Source: Streptomyces sp. R33 (GTDB lineage: Bacteria > Actinomycetota > Actinomycetes > Streptomycetales > Streptomycetaceae). From it: DNA of 64,000 nt. Below are positions 17,999 to 25,810 of this stretch, piece after piece. Every line of letters begins with the position of its first letter. Position 1 is the stretch's first letter. Under the pieces are notes generated by a model that ran no database searches, had not been told where the DNA came from, and saw only the letters and a program-made list of their open reading frames with translations. The stretch spans positions 3,261,501-3,325,500 of the forward strand of contig NZ_CP165727.1 of assembly GCF_041200175.1 (NCBI RefSeq), in the 5' to 3' direction. Made by a program: the position numbers and the translations under genes.

Positions 17999-19057
17999 TC
18001 ACCTCGGGCGGTCGAGGCGCTGGATGAGCAGGTCGGCGAGGTCCTCCCGGGTGGGCGGCGCGGCGTAGTGGGTGAGGTAGATGGCGTTCAGCAGCTGGTC
18101 GGCGGCGACGAGTTCGGACTGGGAGCGGCTGAGGAACTCCCGGATCAGGTCGGCCCCCAGCTGGGCGGCCTCCTCGCCGAGGTGCGCGCGGACCATGGTG
18201 GCGAGCCGTTTCTCGCCGGGCTGCCCGAGCTTGAGCTGGATGCAGCGGCGCAGCAGCGCGGCCGGGAAGTCCCGTTCGCCGTTGCTGGTCAGGATGATGA
18301 AGGGGAAGGCCCGGCAGCGCACCCGGCCGCCCTGGACGGTGACCTTCGCCCCGTCGTCGGTGAGCACCTGCACCTCGGGCTCGGTGTCGGCGACGCGCTC
18401 GAGCTCGGGCAGGGCGAACTCGCCCTCCTCCAGGACGTTCAGGAGGTCGTTGGGCAGGTCGATGTCGCTCTTGTCGAGCTCGTCGATGAGCAGGACGCGG
18501 GGGCGTTCGGTGGGCAGCAGGGCCGTCCCCAGCGGTCCGAGCCGGATGTACTTCCCGATGCCGGGGGCCCGGCCGGTGCCGGGCGGTGTGCCGGCGCCGG
18601 TGCCGGTGCCGGGGGCCGCACCGGACAGGCCCCCGCTCGCGGCGATCTGGACGTCCTGGAGCCGGGCGATGGCGTCGTAGCGGTACAGGCCCTCCTGGAG
18701 CACGGTCCGCGAGACCACGGGCCAGCGCAGCACCCGGCCGAGTTTCAGCTCGTGGGCGACGGCGTGCGCGAGGGTGGACTTCCCGGTTCCGGGGTAGCCG
18801 GTCACGAGCAGCGGCCGGCGCAGGTACAGGGCCGCGTTGATGGCCTCGAGCTCCTCGGGTTCGGGCCGGTGCAGCTCGGCGGCCTGCCGGTGCGCACCGA
18901 GGCGGCGCGCCACGTTCCCGTCGGCCGTGTCCGCCAGTCCCCCGGGCTCGCCTACGGGGCCGCCGTCGAAGTCCCGCCACGGCGGCGGATCGGGCAGGGC
19001 CTCGATCCCGTCGTGGGGTTCGCCGACCCCCCGGTAAATGAGCCATTCCTCGTTCAC
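17999..19057 (-). CDS. MoxR-family AAA+ ATPase
   Basis: The product has 352 residues from GTG 19057, with GGGAGGGAG 7 nt upstream. Walker A is GYPGTGKST (residues 87-95), Walker B is VLLIDELDKSD, and the sensor-1 region is FIILTSNGERDFPAALLRRC with its arginine finger. MoxR ATPases act as chaperone-like remodelers of vWA-domain proteins; the vWA gene follows after 6 nt. A Gly/Thr/Pro-rich insertion (GAAPGTGTGAGTPPGTG) lies between the Walker motifs. It is co-transcribed with the protease gene upstream, 25 bp away. Confidence in the family is high; the role in a conflict system is inferred from context. Confidence 0.9.
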   Translation of the reverse strand: MNEEWLIYRGVGEPHDGIEALPDPPPWRDFDGGPVGEPGGLADTADGNVARRLGAHRQAAELHRPEPEELEAINAALYLRRPLLVTGYPGTGKSTLAHAVAHELKLGRVLRWPVVSRTVLQEGLYRYDAIARLQDVQIAASGGLSGAAPGTGTGAGTPPGTGRAPGIGKYIRLGPLGTALLPTERPRVLLIDELDKSDIDLPNDLLNVLEEGEFALPELERVADTEPEVQVLTDDGAKVTVQGGRVRCRAFPFIILTSNGERDFPAALLRRCIQLKLGQPGEKRLATMVRAHLGEEAAQLGADLIREFLSRSQSELVAADQLLNAIYLTHYAAPPTREDLADLLIQRLDRPR

Positions 19058-19082
19058 GGCTGCTCCCTCCCCCTCCCGCCCG

Positions 19083-21164
19083 TCACAGGTCGCCCTGCAG
19101 CGGCTCGTCTTCGGGCAGCGCGCGGGTCGGGTCGTCCCATACGAGGGCCATCCCGTCCGCCCAGTACGCGTCGGGGTCGGCCCCGTGCGCGCGGGCCCGT
19201 AATGCCTGGAGCCGGACCGGCAGCGGCGCTCCCCGCCCCGCCTCGGTCAGTTCCTCGCGCAGTCCGCGGTGGAACGGCGCGCAGTCGGCCGCCGGGTCGG
19301 CCGGGGGCCGCCGGGTGACGGCCACCCCGTATCCGGCGTCGTGGACGGCGTGCAGGGAGCCGCGGGTGGGCTCCGCGTCGGCGGCCCGGCAGTGCACGGG
19401 CACGGTGTTGTCCGGCAGGGCGCCGAGCCATTCCGGGGCCGGGCTCCGGGGGCGCCCGCGCGCGCAGTCGGCCCGCTCGTCGGCCAGCGGCCCGGCCTGG
19501 ACGCGCGCCCAGCGGTCGGCCCGGCGGTGGACGGCCTCGCCGTCGGGCGGGGTGTCGCCACTGCCGGCCGGGTAGCGGAACACCACCGGCCGCTGGACGC
19601 CGAGCGGCACCCGGCCCGCCACCGTCCAGGTGTCCACGGGCAGGCCGAACAGCTCGGGCGCCACGGCGACTTCGAGGAGGGCTGCCGCCTCATGGGTGTC
19701 GCAGCGCCGGAAGGCCTCGGCGAGCGGGACCCGCAGCGCCTCCGCGAGGCCCGCGCGAGTGGCCCGTACGCCGGAGTCCACCGGGGTCAGCCGCCCCGGG
19801 TGGGCGGGCCCGGCCAGCACCGAGACGCGCCAGTCGTAGACGTCCTCCCAGCCGTGCGCCCACGCCTCCACCAGCACCGACGGCCCGCGGATCAGCCCGT
19901 CGGCGGAGCGGGCGTGGCCGTTCGTGTGGCCGGCGGCCCGGGCGCGCCGGCGCCGGTCCCGCTGCGCCAGGCCCTGTTCGTGGCGCTCGCCCAGCTCCCG
20001 CCGCAGGGGCCGCCACAGCCGTTCGGCGGTCGCCCGCACCCAGTCCCACAGCTCTTCGTCGGAGCCCGGGGAGGGCGGCTCGCGGTGGTCGGCCACGCTC
20101 ACGTCGGTCGCGTACCGGAGCATCGCGGCGGCCTCGCCGGAGCCGCCCGGCGGGTCGTGCAGCATGCCGAGCCCGTCGCGCCAGCTGAGCGGGGCGGGCA
20201 GGCCCGGGTCCGGTTCCTCGCCGCGGGCGGCCTCGACCAGGGCGCGGACGGCCTCCGAGGAGCGCGGCGGGGGCAGTTCGGCGAGCAGTCCGCACAGGGT
20301 GGTGCGTTCGGCGGCGGTGAGCCGTCTGCGGCCCTCGTACGGGTCGCCGGAGGCCGGGAGTTCGTCGTGCACGTCGGTCCAGGTGCGGCGGCTGCGCAGA
20401 TCGCTCAGGTGCTGGTCGTAGTGGTAGAGGTCGTGGGCCTGCATGACGCGGCGGTAGAGCCCGACCTGGCCGGTGGCGGCCAGCGGCAGGGTGCGCAACT
20501 GCACGACGGACACGGCGAGTCCGCCGCCGCCGGTGTGCCGGCGGGCCTTGACCACGCCGACGACCTCGCCGCGGGCCAGGTCCACGACCGGGCCGCCGGA
20601 CATGCCGGGCTCGATCTCGTCGTCGCCGCCGAGGCGCAGGGCGGCGCCGCCGCCGGCGGTGCCGCGCAGCCGGGTGGTGCGGCCGGTGATCTCGGGGGTG
20701 CCGAGGTCCTCGGTGCAGCCGAAGTAGGCGACCTCGTCGAGGCGGGGTCTGGCGCGGTCGGTGAGCCGTACGCAGGCGTGGGTGATCGGTGCGAGGACCC
20801 GGACGAGCGCCAGGTCGGGCAGGTCCCACAGGGCGCGGCGGGCGGGGCGGCGCTCCTCGAGCCGCTCGGGCAGGACGCACTCGACGCGGCCGGTGACGGT
20901 CCCGGTGGCGCCGTCGGCGCCGGAGGAGAAGGTGATGCCGAGCTCACGCCCCACGAGACGCACCGCTGCACCCCCTTCACCGACGACGTGCGCGCACGTC
21001 AGGACCCAGCCCGGGGCGATGAAGAAGCCACTCCCCCAGGTGGGACCGGTCCCATGGGGTGCATACCCGTCCGGGGCCGCGTGGACGCGCACGGTGGCCG
21101 CCTGGACGAGGGGTTCGAGGAGCTCGTAGGCGCGCGCGGTGCCGCCCGTGCGCCCGTCCTGCAT
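19083..21164 (-). CDS. Trypsin-like serine protease with VMAP-type C-terminal domain
   Basis: The product has 693 residues from ATG 21164, preceded by TGAGGGGGCAGGGG. A complete catalytic triad is visible: His59 in VLTCAHVVG, Asp117 in DLPDLALVRV and Ser189 in EPGMSGGPVVD. No signal peptide precedes it, so the protease is cytosolic. The middle (about 285-360) reads LTAAERTTLCGLLAELPPPR, resembling an effector-associated domain. The C-terminal 300 residues start at LIRGPSVLVEAWAHG and end near ALVWDDPTRALPEDEP, the layout of VMAP-C proteins. It is the first gene of the island and the probable effector, held inactive until the vWA/MoxR pair responds. That regulation is inferred from the published class, not visible here. 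Confidence 0.82.
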   Translation of the reverse strand: MQDGRTGGTARAYELLEPLVQAATVRVHAAPDGYAPHGTGPTWGSGFFIAPGWVLTCAHVVGEGGAAVRLVGRELGITFSSGADGATGTVTGRVECVLPERLEERRPARRALWDLPDLALVRVLAPITHACVRLTDRARPRLDEVAYFGCTEDLGTPEITGRTTRLRGTAGGGAALRLGGDDEIEPGMSGGPVVDLARGEVVGVVKARRHTGGGGLAVSVVQLRTLPLAATGQVGLYRRVMQAHDLYHYDQHLSDLRSRRTWTDVHDELPASGDPYEGRRRLTAAERTTLCGLLAELPPPRSSEAVRALVEAARGEEPDPGLPAPLSWRDGLGMLHDPPGGSGEAAAMLRYATDVSVADHREPPSPGSDEELWDWVRATAERLWRPLRRELGERHEQGLAQRDRRRRARAAGHTNGHARSADGLIRGPSVLVEAWAHGWEDVYDWRVSVLAGPAHPGRLTPVDSGVRATRAGLAEALRVPLAEAFRRCDTHEAAALLEVAVAPELFGLPVDTWTVAGRVPLGVQRPVVFRYPAGSGDTPPDGEAVHRRADRWARVQAGPLADERADCARGRPRSPAPEWLGALPDNTVPVHCRAADAEPTRGSLHAVHDAGYGVAVTRRPPADPAADCAPFHRGLREELTEAGRGAPLPVRLQALRARAHGADPDAYWADGMALVWDDPTRALPEDEPLQGDL

Positions 21165-21296
21165 CCCCTGCCCCCTCAGGTGTCTGGCACTCCAGGCTAG
21201 CGCCGGGTCCGGTAGGGCGGGAGGTCTCGCCGGGCATGCGGATTATCCTGGCGGGAAACATCCCCTGCACACTTTCATCACGGCACGGAGCCCGAC
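21165..21296. promoter_or_regulatory. Divergent promoter region of the VMAP island and the DUF6104 gene
   Basis: These 132 bp separate the two divergent starts. They include AACATCCCCTGCAC at 21257-21270, repeated with one change at 21526-21539. No hexamers can be assigned with confidence. Confidence 0.4.
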
Positions 21297-21482
21297 TTGT
21301 ACTTCACCGATCGCGGCATCGAGGAGCTGGAGAAGCGGCGCGGCGAGGAGGAGGTCACCTTCGAGTGGCTCGCCGAGCAGCTGCGCACCTTCGTCGACCT
21401 GAACCCGGACTTCGAGGTCCCGGTGGAACGCCTGGCCACGTGGCTGGCCCGGCTGGACGACGAGGACGACGAGGACGAGTAG
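21297..21482 (+). CDS. DUF6104-like small acidic protein
   Basis: The product has 61 residues from TTG 21297, with GGAG at 21287-21290. The sequence starts MYFTDRGIEELEKRRG and ends in an Asp/Glu tail (LDDEDDEDE). This short, highly conserved protein is found throughout Streptomyces, usually next to sodN, and has no known function. It is helical, acidic and without membrane segments or cysteines. It is convergent with sodN and shares the bidirectional terminator at 21543. Confidence 0.85.
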   Translation: MYFTDRGIEELEKRRGEEEVTFEWLAEQLRTFVDLNPDFEVPVERLATWLARLDDEDDEDE

Positions 21483-21542
21483 TCCCACCAGTGGCGTAGT
21501 CCCACCGGTGGACGAGTGGTCCGCGAACATTCCCTGCACGGC

Positions 21543-21576
21543 GAAGGGGCCCGACCGGTGACGGTCGGGCCCCTTC
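21543..21576. terminator. Bidirectional hairpin terminator between the DUF6104 gene and sodN
   Basis: Perfect 15-bp arms (GAAGGGGCCCGACCG with CGGTCGGGCCCCTTC) enclose a GTGA loop between convergent genes. In S. coelicolor the sodN 3' UTR is a source of a regulatory RNA against sodF mRNA, so this hairpin may also define that RNA's end. The sRNA statement is an inference for this strain. Confidence 0.9.
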
Positions 21577-21597
21577 GTGCAGGAGGGCGGGCCTGGA

Positions 21598-21993
21598 TCA
21601 GGCGGCCTTGGTCTCCCAGAAGATGCGGTCGATCTCGGCGATGAGCTCGAGGGCCTTCTGGCCGGTCGCCGGGTCGTTCGACGCCTTGGCGGCCGAGAGG
21701 GCCTTCAGGGTGTCGTTGACCAGGGTGTGCAGCTGCGGGTACTTCTCGAAGTGCGGGGGCTTGAAGTAGTCGCTCCACAGCACCGAGACGTGGTGCTTGG
21801 CGAGCTCGGCGCGCTGCTCCTTGATGGTGATGGCGCGGGCGCGGAAGTCGGCGTCCTCGTTGGCCTGGTACTTCTCCTGTACGGCCTTGACGGACTCGGC
21901 CTCGATGCGGGCCTGGGCAGGGTCGTACACGCCGCACGGAAGATCGCAGTGGGCGGAGACCTTCGCCTTGGGGGCGAAGAGGCGGGAAAGCAT
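21598..21993 (-). CDS. sodN: Nickel superoxide dismutase precursor
   Basis: The product has 131 residues from ATG 21993, preceded by GAGGAGGAC. The 14-residue leader (MLSRLFAPKAKVSA) is followed by the nickel hook HCDLPCGVYD; after cleavage His1, Cys2 and Cys6 bind nickel. The enzyme converts superoxide to O2 and H2O2 and works as a cytosolic homohexamer. Length and motif match the family exactly. The frame is open much further upstream, but the hook and leader fix the start. It is divergent from the maturation protease gene sodX, about 190 bp away, which is the standard pairing. Confidence 0.98.
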   Translation of the reverse strand: MLSRLFAPKAKVSAHCDLPCGVYDPAQARIEAESVKAVQEKYQANEDADFRARAITIKEQRAELAKHHVSVLWSDYFKPPHFEKYPQLHTLVNDTLKALSAAKASNDPATGQKALELIAEIDRIFWETKAA

Positions 21994-22179
21994 GGAGTTT
22001 GTCCTCCTCGTGATCGTCTTCTCAAGAGGGGAGATTACTCCGTGGGAAAGGGGATTTCGCGAGCGGCCCCGTGGGCTTAGGACAAAAGTCCAGGGTGGCG
22101 TGCGGAGCGGTGAGCGAACGTACGGGAGTGTGCGGCAGCATGCGCAGTGAGGCGAGAGCGGGCGAGGAGGTCGGGCACG

Positions 22180-22596
22180 GTGGAGAGAAGGCGCTCGCGG
22201 GCGGCGTTCGAGGTGCTGGAGGTGGCGGGGCCCTCGATGGTGCCGACGCTGCTGCACGGCGACCGGCTGGTGGTCCGGTACGGGGCCGTCGTACGCCCGG
22301 GTGACGTGGTGGTGCTGCGGCACCCGTTCCAGCAGGACCTGCTGGTGGTCAAGCGGGCGGTGGAGCGGCGGCCGGGCGGCTGGTGGGTGCTCGGGGACAA
22401 CCCGTACAACGAGACCGGCGACAGCACCGACTACGGGACGGTGCCCGAGGAGCTGGTGCTGGCGACGGCGGTGCTGCGCTTCCGGCCGCGCGCGGCGGAT
22501 CAGAGTTCGCTGAGGGCGCGGCTGTCCTGGGCGGTGTCGGCGCTGCGGCCGCTCTGGCCGGACGCCTCGGCTTCCAGCCGTTTGCGGGCGCGGTAG
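22180..22596 (+). CDS. sodX: Nickel SOD maturation protease (S26-type signal-peptidase-like)
   Basis: The product has 138 residues from GTG 22180, with GGAGG 9 nt upstream (an open frame extends back to 22147). The Ser/Lys dyad of the S26 fold is AGPSMVPTL and DLLVVKRAVE, followed by WWVLGDNPYNETGDSTDYG. The protein removes the short SodN leader so that the new N-terminal His can bind Ni. It lacks a membrane anchor at the N-terminus, as expected for SodX. The last 97 bp overlap the 3' end of the convergent CGNR gene, and the C-terminus (DASASSRLRAR) still looks family-like. Confidence 0.93.
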   Translation: MERRRSRAAFEVLEVAGPSMVPTLLHGDRLVVRYGAVVRPGDVVVLRHPFQQDLLVVKRAVERRPGGWWVLGDNPYNETGDSTDYGTVPEELVLATAVLRFRPRAADQSSLRARLSWAVSALRPLWPDASASSRLRAR

Positions 22597-23129
22597 GCGG
22601 CGACGTTGGCCCGGGTGGCGCAGCGGTCGGAGCAGTAGCGCCGGGAACGGTTGGTGGAGGTGTCGAGGTAGGCGTTGCGGCAGGGCGCGGCCTGGCACAG
22701 GCCGAGGCGGTCGGGGCCGTGCTCGGTGAGGTGGAAGGCCAGGCCGAAGGACGCGAGCGCGGCGTAGCCGGCGGAGGCGTTCGAGGGGTGGTCGGCGAGG
22801 TGGATGTGCCAGTTCGGGCGGCCTTCGTCGTCGAGGTATTCGTGACCGGAGACCTGCGGGCTGACGGGGAACTCCATCAGCAGGGAGTTCAGCAGGTCGA
22901 CCGCGAGGACGTGGTCGCCGCCGTCGGCGGCCTCGAAGACGGCGCGCAGCCGGCCGCGGACGTTGCGGAAGCGGGTGACGTCGGCGTCGGTGACCCGGCG
23001 GGCGGCCTGGACCCCGGTGCCGAAGAGGCCCCGGACGGCGTCCACCGAGGTGAGCGAATCCTTGTTGCGGGCCGGCTCCTCGGTGTTGACCAGGCGCACG
23101 GCATAGTCCGAGTAATGGGCCAGTTCCAC
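22500..23129 (-). CDS. CGNR zinc-finger regulator (ABATE-like N-terminal domain)
   Basis: The product has 209 residues from GTG 23129 after AAGGACTACAA. The N-terminal helical stress-sensing domain (MELAHYSDYAVRLVNTEEP) is followed by the C-terminal CGNR-type zinc finger C-x4-C...C-x3-C (LCQAAPCRNAYLDTSTNRSR then RYCSDRCATRANVAAYRARK), a presumed DNA-binding module. The 'CGNR' tetrad appears here as CRNA. It is convergent with sodX, overlapping 97 bp at their 3' ends, and divergent from the methyltransferase gene, sharing a 78-bp promoter region. Its targets are unknown. Confidence 0.85.
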   Translation of the reverse strand: MELAHYSDYAVRLVNTEEPARNKDSLTSVDAVRGLFGTGVQAARRVTDADVTRFRNVRGRLRAVFEAADGGDHVLAVDLLNSLLMEFPVSPQVSGHEYLDDEGRPNWHIHLADHPSNASAGYAALASFGLAFHLTEHGPDRLGLCQAAPCRNAYLDTSTNRSRRYCSDRCATRANVAAYRARKRLEAEASGQSGRSADTAQDSRALSEL

Positions 23130-23210
23130 TTGTAGTCCTTACGGCTGCGGATTAGTGTCTCGGTAACAGATGAGACGTATTCGAGGGTATTACGACGGGA
23201 GGGGTCAGTG

Positions 23211-23966
23211 ATGGCGGAGACCATGACCGACTGGCAGGCCTGGCAGGAGAGCTGGGACCGGCAGCAGGAGTGGTACATGCCCGACCGCGAGGAACGCTTC
23301 CGGGTGATGCTGGACATGGTCGAGGCACTCGTGGGCCCCACCCCCCGGGTGCTCGATCTGGCGTGCGGTACGGGAAGTATTACGGACCGCGTCCTCAAGC
23401 GGTTCCCGGAATCCACCTCTACGGGCGTCGATCTCGACCCGGCCCTGTTGACCATCGCCCGGGGCCACTTCCACGGCGACCGGCGCGTCACGTTCGTGAC
23501 CGCCGACCTCAAGGACCCCGCCTGGACCTCGACGCTCCCGTACGACACGTACGACGCCGTCCTCACGGCCACCGCGCTGCACTGGCTGCACAGCCCCGAG
23601 CTCGCCGTGCTCTACGGGCAGCTCGCCCCTCTGGTGCGGCCGGGCGGGGTCTTCATGAACGCCGACCACATGCCCGACCCGGCGACCCCGCGGATCAACG
23701 CCGCCGAGCGCGCCCACCGGCACGCCGGGATGGACCGGGCCCGCGAGGCCGGCGCGCTGGACTGGGCCGACTGGTGGGCCCTCGCGGCCGCCGACCCGGT
23801 GCTCGCCGAGCCGACGAAGCGCCGGTTCGAGATCTACGGCGAGCACGCCGACGGGGACACCCCCGACGACGCCTGGCACGCCCGGACCCTGCGCGAAGCG
23901 GGCTTCGCGGAGGCCCGGACGATCTGGCGGTCGCCCTCCGACGGGCTGGTCCTGGCACTGAAGTAG
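23211..23966 (+). CDS. Class I SAM-dependent methyltransferase
   Basis: The product has about 251 residues. GGGAGGGG at 23197-23204 is followed by GTG 23208 and ATG 23211; the ATG has the better spacing. Motif I is VLDLACGTGSIT, the acidic residue that binds the ribose of SAM is in TGVDLDPALL, and motif IV is YDAVLTATALHWL. The sequence is soluble and has no substrate-defining domain, so the acceptor is unknown. It is transcribed away from the CGNR regulator gene, which may control it. A hairpin terminator follows at 24014. Confidence 0.85.
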   Translation: MAETMTDWQAWQESWDRQQEWYMPDREERFRVMLDMVEALVGPTPRVLDLACGTGSITDRVLKRFPESTSTGVDLDPALLTIARGHFHGDRRVTFVTADLKDPAWTSTLPYDTYDAVLTATALHWLHSPELAVLYGQLAPLVRPGGVFMNADHMPDPATPRINAAERAHRHAGMDRAREAGALDWADWWALAAADPVLAEPTKRRFEIYGEHADGDTPDDAWHARTLREAGFAEARTIWRSPSDGLVLALK

Positions 23967-24013
23967 TGCGCTTGGAGGAAAGTGAGAACTTTCCACGACA
24001 TGCCGTGGCACGT

Positions 24014-24050
24014 GAGAGGGGCGGTACGGGAATCCCGTACCGCCCCTCTC
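24014..24050. terminator. Bidirectional hairpin terminator
   Basis: 18-bp complementary arms (24014-24031 and 24033-24050) lie between the methyltransferase gene and the convergent ABC transporter operon. Confidence 0.85.
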
Positions 24051-24065
24051 GTGCGTTCGAAGCCG

Positions 24066-24830
24066 CTACAGCACCTTGGACAGGAACGCCTTCGTCCGGT
24101 CGTGCTGCGGGTTGCCCAGCACCTCGCGCGGGTGGCCGGACTCGACCACGACGCCGCCGTCCATGAAGACGAGGTTGTCGCCGACCTCGCGGGCGAAGCC
24201 CATCTCGTGGGTCACCACGATCATGGTCATGCCCGACTCGGCCAGGTCCCGCATGACGTCGAGGACGTCGCCGACGAGCTCCGGGTCGAGCGCCGAGGTG
24301 GGCTCGTCGAAGAGCATCAGCTTCGGCTCCATGGCCAGCGCGCGGGCGATCGCCACACGCTGCTGCTGGCCGCCGGAGAGCTGGGTGGGGTAGTTCCCGC
24401 CCTTGTCGCCGAGGCCCACGCGGTCGAGGAGGCGTACGGCGCGCTCGCGTGCCACGGCCTTGGACTCGCCCTTGACCATGACCGGGGCTTCCATGACGTT
24501 CTCTATGGCCGTCATGTGCGGGAAGAGGTTGAAGCGCTGGAAGACCATGCCGATGTCCCGGCGCTGGGCCGCGACCTCGCTGTCCTTCAGCTCGTAGAGC
24601 TTGTCGCCCTTCTGGCGGTAGCCGACGAGCTGCCCGTCGACGTACAGCCGTCCGGCGTTCACCTGCTCCAGGTGGTTGATGCACCGCAGGAAGGTCGACT
24701 TGCCGGAGCCGGACGGGCCGACCAGACAGAAGACCTCACGCGGGGCGACCTCCAGGTCGATGCCCTTGAGGATGTGCGCCGCACCGTAGGACTTGTGGAC
24801 GCCCTCGGCCTTCACCATGGCAGTCGTCAT
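24066..24830 (-). CDS. Polar amino-acid ABC transporter, ATP-binding protein
   Basis: The product has 254 residues. Walker A is GPSGSGKST, the Q-loop region is [19 protein letters not shown], the signature is LSGGQQQR, Walker B is [14 protein letters not shown] and the switch His is in VVTHEMG. This is the GlnQ/HisP class that powers uptake of polar amino acids. Its ATG overlaps the permease stop by one base (TGATG). It is the third gene of an operon running SBP, permease, ATPase on the minus strand. Confidence 0.95.
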   Translation of the reverse strand: MTTAMVKAEGVHKSYGAAHILKGIDLEVAPREVFCLVGPSGSGKSTFLRCINHLEQVNAGRLYVDGQLVGYRQKGDKLYELKDSEVAAQRRDIGMVFQRFNLFPHMTAIENVMEAPVMVKGESKAVARERAVRLLDRVGLGDKGGNYPTQLSGGQQQRVAIARALAMEPKLMLFDEPTSALDPELVGDVLDVMRDLAESGMTMIVVTHEMGFAREVGDNLVFMDGGVVVESGHPREVLGNPQHDRTKAFLSKVL

Positions 24831-25771
24831 CAGGCCACCGCCTTGCGGTTCGAGAAGCTGGACAGTTTCGCCTTGACCTTCTGCAGCGGCGTGGGCGGCA
24901 GGGAGCGCAGGGCACCGCGGGCGTAGCGGCGCTCCAGGTAGTACTGCCCGACGCTGAACACCGAGGTCAGGGCGAGGTACCAGATCGAGGCGACGAAGAA
25001 CATCTCCATCACCGCGAACGAGGTCGAGGCGATGTCCTGGGCGGCGCGCAGCAGGTCGAAGTACTGCACGGCCACCACGAGCGACGAGGTCTTGAGCATG
25101 TTGATGAACTCGTTGCCCGACGGCGGCACGATCACCCGCATGGCCTGCGGCAGCACGACCCGGCGCATGGTCTGCGTACGGGTCATGCCGAGCGCGTGCG
25201 AAGCCTCGGTCTGGCCCTCGTCGACCGACTGGATGCCGGCGCGGACGATCTCCGCCATGTACGCGCCCTCGTTGAGGCCGAGACCCAGCAGGGCGGCCAG
25301 GAAGGGCGTCATGACCTGGGTCATCTCGTCCTTGTAGAACCCGAGGTTCAGGATCGGGAAGATCAGGGCGAGGTTGAACCAGATGAGCAGCTGGACGTAG
25401 ACCGGGGTCCCGCGGAACAGCCAGATGTAGAACCAGGCGATGGTGCTGGTCACCGGGTTCTTCGAGAGCCGCATCACCGCGAAGAGGACACCGAGCACCA
25501 GGCCCAGGACCATCGAGGTGATGCTGATCCAGATCGTGTTGCCGACGCCACGGAGGATGGTGGGGTCGAACAGCTTCTCCGGCACGGTCGCCCAGCGCAC
25601 GTTGCCCTGCGAGAAGGCGACGGCGAGCGCCACGACCAGGCCGATGACGACCACGGCACTGATCCAGCGGCCGTAGTGGCGGACCGGGATGGCACGGATC
25701 GCCTCGGGGGGGACGGCCCCGGCCGGCGGGGTGTCCGCCGGGTCCGGGACCTTGTCGAGCTTGTCAGTCAC
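24830..25771 (-). CDS. Polar amino-acid ABC transporter, permease
   Basis: The product has 313 residues with about five to six membrane segments; the first is [17 protein letters not shown] after a Pro-rich cytoplasmic N-terminus. The EAA loop that docks the ATPase is [20 protein letters not shown]. It belongs to the HisM/GlnP-type permeases. Only one permease gene is present, so it probably forms a homodimer, unlike gluABCD-type systems with two. The C-terminus is basic ([16 protein letters not shown]). It lies 39 bp after the SBP gene. Confidence 0.93.
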   Translation of the reverse strand: MTDKLDKVPDPADTPPAGAVPPEAIRAIPVRHYGRWISAVVVIGLVVALAVAFSQGNVRWATVPEKLFDPTILRGVGNTIWISITSMVLGLVLGVLFAVMRLSKNPVTSTIAWFYIWLFRGTPVYVQLLIWFNLALIFPILNLGFYKDEMTQVMTPFLAALLGLGLNEGAYMAEIVRAGIQSVDEGQTEASHALGMTRTQTMRRVVLPQAMRVIVPPSGNEFINMLKTSSLVVAVQYFDLLRAAQDIASTSFAVMEMFFVASIWYLALTSVFSVGQYYLERRYARGALRSLPPTPLQKVKAKLSSFSNRKAVA

Positions 25772-25810
25772 AGTGACTGCCCTTCAGTGTGCTGCGGTGG
25801 TACGCGGAGG

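Noticed and set aside
14165..19318. Plus-strand ORF of 1717 residues across the vWA/MoxR genes
   Set aside because: Composition is Gly/Gln/Arg-rich without domains, and it spans several well-supported minus-strand genes.
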